34,792 bases of DNA from Saccoglossus kowalevskii (taxonomy: Eukaryota; Hemichordata; Enteropneusta; Harrimaniidae). The notes beneath the pieces were generated by a model. The model did not search any database. It saw only the letters and a list, made by a program, of their open reading frames with translations, and was not told the DNA's origin. Shown in pieces: positions 22,320-30,086 of the stretch (the first letter of the stretch is position 1; every line of letters begins with the position of its first letter). The DNA lies in the NCBI RefSeq assembly GCF_000003605.2, contig NW_003156736.1:641214-676005 (forward strand), given 5' to 3'. Both the position numbers and the translations under genes were made by a program.

Positions 22320-23093
22320 ACATTGCTACAAGAGAAACACATCAACAATTCGATTCCAGTCGTTTTTCGTTGATGAACAAGACACAAACATAGTGGAAAG
22401 TTTCAAAGTAAACAAAACAGTGCTCTATGAAGTTTTAACTTCCTCCTTAACCCAACTGAAAAGTTGAGAGAATGGCTACTTCGCATAATCATTTACCCAG
22501 TGCAAATTTTACAGACATTTATAATAATTTGGTTATAAATCTCACGTAAATAAAAATTGGTTTTGTGAAATGTTATTTATAACAAATGATTAACATTGAG
22601 ATTCTGGCTCCACTAATGACAACCAAATCATACTTTTTATTATTTATGTGCAGCCTGGCAAATTACGCAACGCATAAACAAATGCATTTTTTAGTGTGTG
22701 TACCGTGTGGCAGACAGAACTCATATCAAACATACACATTTTGTTAGAGCTGCGAATCCTAACCAACCTTCATATACACCCTAATTGTAAAATCACCCAG
22801 TCATATGTTGATGGCAAAGCCTTTGGCCAATTAAGTGATAACATTATCAATCTAAGGTTGCGCCAATAACACATATGGTTACCCAATCGCACGCACATCA
22901 TCTAAAATTATGAGTCGTTCCATAATACTCGATTGCACACATTATTAACCCGGAATGAAGTAAATGTGCACAGTTACAAAAACAAACAAAATGGTATGTA
23001 TGTGCGCAATACGAACAATGAATTCGGGGTGAAATGGAATTCACAAGTGACCTTTAACATGTTACAGACTTTATTGAGATATTGATCGCTTAT
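22320..23093. other. Non-genic stretch
   Basis: AT-rich, without a supported gene or repeat. The short open frame directly after the gap has no recognisable domain. Confidence 0.45.
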
Positions 23094-23281
23094 TACTGTA
23101 AAACATGTCTTTTTAGCTAGCATGTTATTATGACTAATTTAGCTAATCTCTAATTTCGCTAATTTAAGCTGTAGCTAATTTGACAGAAAGTCTATTATAA
23201 TAGGGAGATAGTCGACACTTTAGCTAAATTAAGATTCTGTTAATTCATGCCAAGAGTCAAATCCGCTAAAATTGCATGCAG
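23094..23281 (+). repeat. Probable MITE-like AGCTAATTT repeat
   Basis: Begins at ACTGTAAAACATG and contains iterated TTTAGCTA, TTTAGCTAAT, TTTCGCTAATTTAAGC and GTAGCTAATTTGAC. Toward its right side is CCGCTAAAATTGCATG, partly complementary to the left part. The ACTGTAAAA start also begins the element at 28821. Boundaries are approximate. Confidence 0.4.
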
Positions 23282-24299
23282 CTATTCAACATGCATTCAA
23301 CATGTTAGTACAGTATTTTTTACGTTCATAATAACCAGAATGTCTGAAATCTTGTGAATATGCATAGGCGATACATACGTATGTGACACAGTTGCTAAGA
23401 TCGTGGCGTTTTTTTTGGAGATTATTTTTCGCGTACTCTACGAGTGCATGGTGTTCGAAACCGTGGGTATGGTAAACCCTCGCTGATAATTCATATTTTG
23501 TGTGATCGAGCCTACCAGTTACAATTATGCGCGTTATGATAATTTTTAATAAATATAAACACGCCAGCAACATCGATTATATAAAAAATATTGGCCAGAA
23601 ACTTAAAAATTGTTCTGGTCGTTATTCTATGCCTAATTTGATACACCGAGACCGTGTATCCCGCGAATTAACTTGAACGAATAAAAAAAAACAAAAAAAC
23701 ATACATCTCAAAGGATCCGAGGTGTATCACGTCGCGAAGTGAAGGTTCCCATAACACCGTGTTACTCACTCACTAGCGTCGAGTGGGATCATGATTATAG
23801 GCTAAAACACAGAGTAGAGGATAACAGCGCTGAAGCCCATCGTTCATTGTTTCGCTCTCGCATAGGATAATGAAGTCTACCAGATCTCCCCGGGGAAATT
23901 ACGTTTTACCGCTGTGAGCTCGGATACGCTCTGACGAGATGCTCGTTAATTTGAAAAGCAAGACGTGCGCAGTAATGAACTACATTCAAGCCGACATTTG
24001 GCGAATTTAACTGGCGTTTTGATTGAAACAGGTGCGTCTAACGCAAGACGCTGTTATTTTTTTATACGGTCGCCGAGTGATCTAGTACATGAAATACAAC
24101 ACAGCACGGTCATACAAAATGCGAACAGTTAACTCAAAGACACGAGGGTGTTCTGTGGTGTATTTACTTAGCTTTAATAACGCGGATAAACATCCTCCCG
24201 TAACAATAACACAATTTGACTGAATTCTAGTCGAGTCAACTGTGACATAACCACTGACCACCAAAGCCACCGACCCTGATCGCCGCCACGCACTGCGTC
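23282..24299. other. Non-genic, GC-richer than surroundings
   Basis: The segment 23.70-24.06 kb is less AT-rich, with repeated CpGs and palindromes such as CCCCGGGG near 23890, and may be a regulatory block. No ORF of note. Confidence 0.35.
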
Positions 24300-24560
24300 A
24301 CAATAGCAGCCTTGTTGACATATTTAATGAAATATTATAGAGGAATTTAACGACAACCTTGAAACATTGTGTTGAAGTTATCACTCAACAATCTGACACT
24401 TGTCGAGGACAACGTGGAAATTGATAGATTGTCGTCTAAAAACACCAACGGCCGCTCAGAGTGTCATCACTTTGCGGCAATTGGAAGCACTTAAGTGGCC
24501 AATGTTTAGATAACAACAGATGTACTTTGCACTTATAATTACCTCTTACTGAAATATTGG
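24300..24560. promoter_or_regulatory. Candidate enhancer with NK2-type palindrome
   Basis: CACTTAAGTG (24488-24497) is a perfect palindrome made of two overlapping NK2-class homeodomain sites. Nearby are TTGTTGACATATTTAATG (forkhead-like plus AT core), an E-box CAACAGATG, and GATAA. The block is non-repetitive and non-coding. The label is inferred from motif clustering. Confidence 0.25.
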
Positions 24561-25520
24561 TGGCAGCTGTTGCAACTTGAGGTTTGGATCTTTCTTGTGT
24601 CTAACTATAGATGGCGCTGGTAATGATTATAGTAAACTCGTGGAAAATGCTAACCTCATTTACATATTGTTAACGGAATACTCCGACAGAGGGCGACATT
24701 GACCAAAATGCATTTTTCTGGTTGGCGTCTATTTGTTTATTTATTTCTGCGTTCACTTGTTTTGTCTGGGCTACGTTCACTGTATCTACAGAGCTCGAGC
24801 AACACGTTTTTTTTTTATTTTACTAAGCAAAAATTATTGCTAAAAATCACATTTTTATTTTTTCAAAAAAAAATGGTGAATAATTATTCTCTAATGTCCA
24901 AAAAAAACAAAAAAAACAACAACAATATTACATTAGTGTAGTACTAAATAAGTTTTTATGTCCAATATGACTTGTTAAACACATGAATTTTATAATTTTA
25001 TTTTGCTTAAATAGTCACTTTTATTTATTTATTTACTACAATATACTTATACTACAATAACCCTGCCATCAGACGATAATAACAACAACGATATAGCACT
25101 GGACTCAATTCACCGTGTCCAGCTCCATTGTAACGCTGTATGTTAATTTCGGGGGAAGCCCTTGTGCGTATCAACTCTGACCCGTCCCGAACGAGCATGC
25201 GCAGAGTGTAGCGGGTACTCTTTCGTCCATGTGTGTTTACATGTTGCAGCCTTGATATTTCATAACGATATTCGTGTGTTATTGAACCTAAACAATCACT
25301 TTGTGTTTGTTGATAACCACGAATACCGCCAATCAATAATCTAATTTACGCGTTTGAAAGATGAAAAGAACGAAAATTCCCCAAAATAAGGGCATTTCGC
25401 CAGGAGAGCAAAGGTCAGAGACGAGTCAACAGCCAATATCGCATAGAGACAGAGCGCGAACCAGAGGGAAACAGGTATGAAAATTAAGTTATATAATATC
25501 AAGATTGACCGTCGAGGTTC
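24561..25520. other. Non-genic stretch with homopolymers
   Basis: T- and A-runs at 24.80-24.92 kb and TTTATTTATTTATTTA at about 25020. No supported gene; ORFs here arise from low-complexity sequence. Confidence 0.5.
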
Positions 25521-25620
25521 TATTCTATTCTATTCTATTCTATTCTATTCTATTCTATTCTATTCTATTCTATTCCATTCTATTCCATTCCATTCCATTC
25601 CATTCCATTCCATTCCATTC
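25521..25620 (+). repeat. Pentanucleotide microsatellite TATTC/CATTC
   Basis: Twenty uninterrupted 5-base units: eleven TATTC, one CATTC, one TATTC, then seven CATTC. The overlapping frame with repeated YSILF is a translation of the microsatellite. Confidence 0.95.
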
Positions 25621-26824
25621 CACTGCATGTATATCTAAAAAGACAAAAAGAAATTCAAATTTAATTCATAATAGAATACCAGTTTCGAGGATATTAGCTG
25701 CTCTTTCAAATTTTGTCAAAACCTCGCGTTTATTCGATCTACCGATATCAGTAGAATAATTCTAGAAAACTATACAGATTGACTCTATTTACAAATTCAG
25801 AATGAAATGTTGTGTTTTATCAGCACATAGTTGAAGGTATGCCCTTGTCATAATTCGTTGAGCACTAATAATAAGACTGGTTATGAAACGAAGTGCGATG
25901 CTAAATGAATCATGATTCCATTAAATGCCCAATTTAGTTTTCCCAGGCACATGTTTATTGGAGGTATGGCTATGGGAAAGAGTGTTATTAATCACTTGCA
26001 CAGCAAATGTTTTTTACAAGGTGTTAACACTAGTCCCCAGAAGCATCAATGTGTATATCATTCCAGATAGAAACATACTTCTCTATGGAGCAAATAAGGA
26101 ACATGTTCCAAAGATAAGAATGATGTGATATTGACAATTTCTTTAAATTATGTTTTTTATTTCACAATAACTTACGTCGGAAATGCAGATTTGAGATTAC
26201 CCGGTATGCGTTACATCGTAACATTGCTTTCTTTTGTAAAACATGGCTAAAAAATGACACATTGAAAGATTAATTTGTGTTCGTCATCTGCCATGTGGAT
26301 TTGTGTCTGCGATTGCATAATCTTTATGGAGTGATATCAGCGGGTCATGATGACTATTTCTATTTTACTCAGAATAAGTGAAAAGTAAAATAGCTACAAA
26401 AACACCCGCTAAATAAATTCATACTCGTTTATTTTAATTAACCACTGTTTGCATAAGAAACTGTTTAAAGTTTGCGAAGGTTCGACTGATCATGAATTCT
26501 TATTCTTATTACCTCACTGGACTGATGAATCATGTTTTAGTGCATCCATGTCACATGATATTGATTGGCAGCTGCGCGTCGGTTTACTGGTTCGTGTTTT
26601 ATCCTTTATTCAACAACTTCTCAACTTTTATGTTATGTATTAATTCTATTAATCAGATCGACGGATTCATGATTTATATTCTCTGTATAAATTGAGAGAA
26701 GTTAGTTAGAACATGGCTTTGTCAGCTGATCTTGATTAACAGGAGATCGTCAAAAGAACACACATGATTGGTTAATCTAATGCAACATTTTACTATTGGA
26801 GGGCGCATAGCCATGTTAGAAGCT
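25621..26824. other. Non-genic stretch
   Basis: No gene recognised. Frames at 25925-26128 and 26449-26695 are short and unlike known proteins. Confidence 0.5.
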
Positions 26825-26925
26825 GGTTATAAAATGACACAGCCTTTATACATGGTTTTGAAGTCACGAGTGCAGAACGCAAGTGACTACAAAACCTTGT
26901 ATAAAGGGTGTATCATTTTATAACC
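26825..26925. mobile_element. Foldback element: 43-base arms, 15-base loop
   Basis: The left arm 26825-26867 and right arm 26883-26925 match as reverse complements at 39 of 43 positions, starting GGTTATAAAATGA. The loop is GAGTGCAGAACGCAA. There is no ORF. The simplest reading is a foldback MITE. A hairpin RNA precursor is possible, but the arm is longer than usual for an animal miRNA. No clear target-site duplication was seen. Confidence 0.85.
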
Positions 26926-27185
26926 TATACATACAACATTGCTACAATACATTCATAGTTACATACATCTACCATGGTAATTGTTTTATAAGTTGAAAAA
27001 AAACACAGATTGTATCAGAATCCACTGGAGCTGATTACTACAGCAAGACTTGCAAGGAAATAATCCCTATTGTTTAGAAGCGTATTTATATCCACTTATC
27101 ACATATATTGATTTGGGATCACCAATGATCACTTTCTTCTGTGTCTGCTCATTGTATATTTTCGGAACACAATTTGGCGAAAGGT

Positions 27186-27250
27186 TTCCTAGGACTTCAG
27201 TGTAAGTCTCTATGACCCCCCCCCCCCTCAGGATCCAGCGAAAGTCACTG
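27186..27250 (+). repeat. 31-base minisatellite, left fragment, with poly-C
   Basis: Two diverged units (AGGACTTCAGTGTAAGTCTC.. and AGGATCCAGCGAAAGTCACT..) with a 13-base C run between them (about 27217-27229). They match the units at 27677 onward. Confidence 0.6.
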
Positions 27251-27259
27251 TAATTTTCT

Positions 27260-27672
27260 TAGACTGACATGTAGGCGTGAGTGGCGCCCTCGCCGGCTGA
27301 ACGGCATCAGACCCCCACTAGCGCCTGACTAGCGGCAAGATCAATACTGCAAATTCGCAAAGTTCACGCCTTCTTGCATTGAGTTTCAATGAATATTCAT
27401 TCTGGTGGTCATGGTAACACCGTCAATCAAAGCAGTGTTTGTATTGTTGGCAAAAATCACTGTTTTCAACAGGATGATAAATTTTGGGTGGAAATAAACT
27501 GCTGTGAATGGTTACTTTTTGATAGCTGTCACTATCTGACATTTCTGCAATTTGATTGGTACCGACAAAAAATCATTGGGGGAAGTGAAAAACTACATCG
27601 TTCTGTCAGGCGTGTGTTGGGTTTGAACCACCGCGGAGGGCACAACTCACGCGACCTTGTCAAGCTATAACT
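27260..27672 (-). mobile_element. Probable tRNA-derived SINE
   Basis: On the minus strand an A-box-like TAGCTTGACAAGG (27655-27667) and a B-box GGTTCAAACCC (27619-27629) lie 38 bases apart. The sequence then continues leftward for about 350 bases. It splits the 31-base minisatellite in two, as an insertion would. The left boundary is approximate, and the tRNA fold is poor. Confidence 0.45.
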
Positions 27673-27676
27673 TCCT

Positions 27677-27798
27677 AGGACCATAGTGAAAGTCACTATG
27701 ACTCTCTAGAACCAACGTAAAAGTCACTGTGATTCTAAGGACCACAATGAATGTCATTGTAACTCCCAAGGACCCAGAGAAAGTTGCCATGACTGGTC
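27677..27798 (+). repeat. 31-base minisatellite, right part
   Basis: Units start at 27677, 27708, 27738 and 27769 with the pattern AG(G/A)ACC...G(A/T)AAGTCACT.TGA.T. Spacing is 31, 30 and 31 bases. Confidence 0.75.
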
Positions 27799-27869
27799 GC
27801 ATTTTCTTATCAGTTGATGTTCTTTTGGGCATACTTTGTAAATATTCTTGTAATAATTTTTTTTTTCAG

Positions 27870-28002
27870 AATACTACAAATAAAACAAGTTTCTTTTCAC
27901 GATGTTTAAGTATTGGGAAATATATTGTACTTTTAATGGTTTTACCTGCATTTTTAAATCATGCTCTGTTGTACAAGGAAGGAGACGTCTTAAAACCTCC
28001 AG
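27870..28002 (+). CDS. Hydrolase exon 1 seen (membrane anchor)
   Basis: The acceptor is a 12-base T-rich tract ending CAG at 27869; the donor is AG|GTAAGT at 28003. The exon enters in phase 0 and leaves after one base of a Gly codon. It encodes the hydrophobic anchor and the following KEGDVLKPP linker. Confidence 0.75.
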
Positions 28003-30001
28003 GTAAGTAACCTCTGGGTCAATGTGTGAGGGAATCTGATTATGGCTTTATAATTTTTTGGGCATTTTATTTAAGCTATCATTAATTTTCGCTGAAATAA
28101 CATTTTTGGTGTTTTGTATAGAATTTATTTTATTCCCTGATTTTTGAGAAGTTGAGGAAAAAAGGTATATTCACTGGATTTTATTTTCACTGAATCATTC
28201 CTTCAGTGAAAATAGCGAAAATTGATTCCAAGCGAAAATAAAGTATTTTACAGTATTATTATTTATTTAGTGTTTTTATTGTTTTTGTAATCGCGGCGGC
28301 GTGGTATTTTGCGATAGTTAAAGCTACAGTAGCTATGATTTTAAAAGTTTGTTATCTAAATATAACCAAATAAAGATGACCAAATCTTACCAAAATATTG
28401 TTTTATAAACAATTGCCTGGGCATAATGCTAATGTCACATGAAATGCAATGTGAAACCTAAGGGTCGAGTAGTCACATGTTGGGAATTGAACAAAGTTAT
28501 GACACATGACCAACACTATTATGGGAAATAACAGATAAAATCATCAATGAGAGGGCATCAAAAAGAGGCTTAGCCTGTCAGGTTCACAAGATTGCGATGT
28601 ATTTGCCCACATCTGTTTTATGACTTCACTACCTTAAAGAACTCTTTCAACAACAATATTAAGACATTCGTACCAGCTGCTCCAAAATATTGGCAATTAT
28701 GGCCATGCAGTAACACAATGTCTTGTCTCTCATTACTGAAGGAAATCAACAGCCGCGATGTTGTCACTGATTGGCTTCTTGCACTGTCAATCACTGTGGT
28801 GGTGTATGAAAATGATTAACATACTGTAAAATGACTAATTTTCATTGGGTTTAAATTTCGCTGATTTACCATTTCAGGCATATTCAGTGGGTTTTAAATT
28901 CACAGTTTTATCATTTAGAAAATGTGTTCTATGCTAAATTTTACATATTCACTGGGTTTTAATTTAGCAAATTTTCCAGTCAGAGGAATAAACAAAATTA
29001 AAACCCAGTGAATAATTAAATTAACCCCTTTACAATATATTGATTTGTTTTTAAATACAGTGAAAGTTGTAATTTTATTTTTAGGACAGATTTATGAAAT
29101 TGATGAACAAAAAATGTATTTGCATTGTGTGGGAAGAGGATCACCAACAGGTAAAATATACTATGTAGTAGTTAAGGTATTATTACTTTTCATTCTTATT
29201 ATGCACTTTAAATTTAAATTATCGGTATATTATTTTTGTTTGGATAACACAGCAATTTCCTAAAATATAACCAAGGTATTTCCTGCTGGTTTGAATAACT
29301 GAAGAAGAAATCTGGGTCTAATAAACTAGTATAGAAATATGAACCCTCAATTACATGTGTTTTGGACAATTTTTAATTAAATTTGCCATCAGAGATAGGG
29401 GTTAGCACTTTGGAAAAAGCACAAAGTTATTGTTCTGATAGAACGTGTTCAGATATCCCAGATTTTATTTTGTTCTTTGTCATTAATTTGATGGAACCTT
29501 ATGATGGTTCATTTCATTAATTGTTAGTGACTGTTAAATTTAAAGCAAATTTTCAAGAAAAGTCACCTCGATGCATCTGTCCATGCAGGTGCATCCATCT
29601 CAGAAATGCCATCAATATAATGAACCATGACATTCATACTAAAAACATTATGTATGCATTGGTCTCATGATCAGAATTAAGATGGATGACCAGCGGCCAT
29701 TTTTGGCAACATTCAGAAGCATTCATTTCAGAAGCAGATCTGAGGCACGGATGGCCATTATCTTTTACGTGCTTGGGCTGTTGCCAATTGTGCATTTATA
29801 ACTGTGTTATCATTAAAACTCGAAAATGTGGCCTATTAAAATTCATCCACCAAATTATTTAATAATTTTTCCTAATTTGATTGGCTTCTAAAATCTAGAC
29901 CAATTCAAAATTTGGTTGTTTTTGGATCACATACAATTGTATTGTTGTTTTATTCAAGATGGCTGACTGGTAGCCATCTTATGTATAAATTTCATCTTAT
30001 G

Positions 30002-30086
<85 letters not shown>

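Noticed and set aside
21655..22467. Long ORFs across the gap
   Set aside because: They consist almost wholly of N codons.
26825..26925. miRNA precursor
   Set aside because: Arms of 43 bases with few mismatches resemble a foldback transposon more than a conserved animal miRNA; no known mature sequence was recognised.
27747..27869. Upstream extension of hydrolase exon 1 to an in-frame ATG at 27747
   Set aside because: The frame is open, but the sequence is minisatellite followed by a T-tract and CAG, which reads as intron plus acceptor.
28440..28510. Possible third tRNA-SINE (GTTCAATTCC on the minus strand)
   Set aside because: B-box-like only; no convincing A-box at the right distance.
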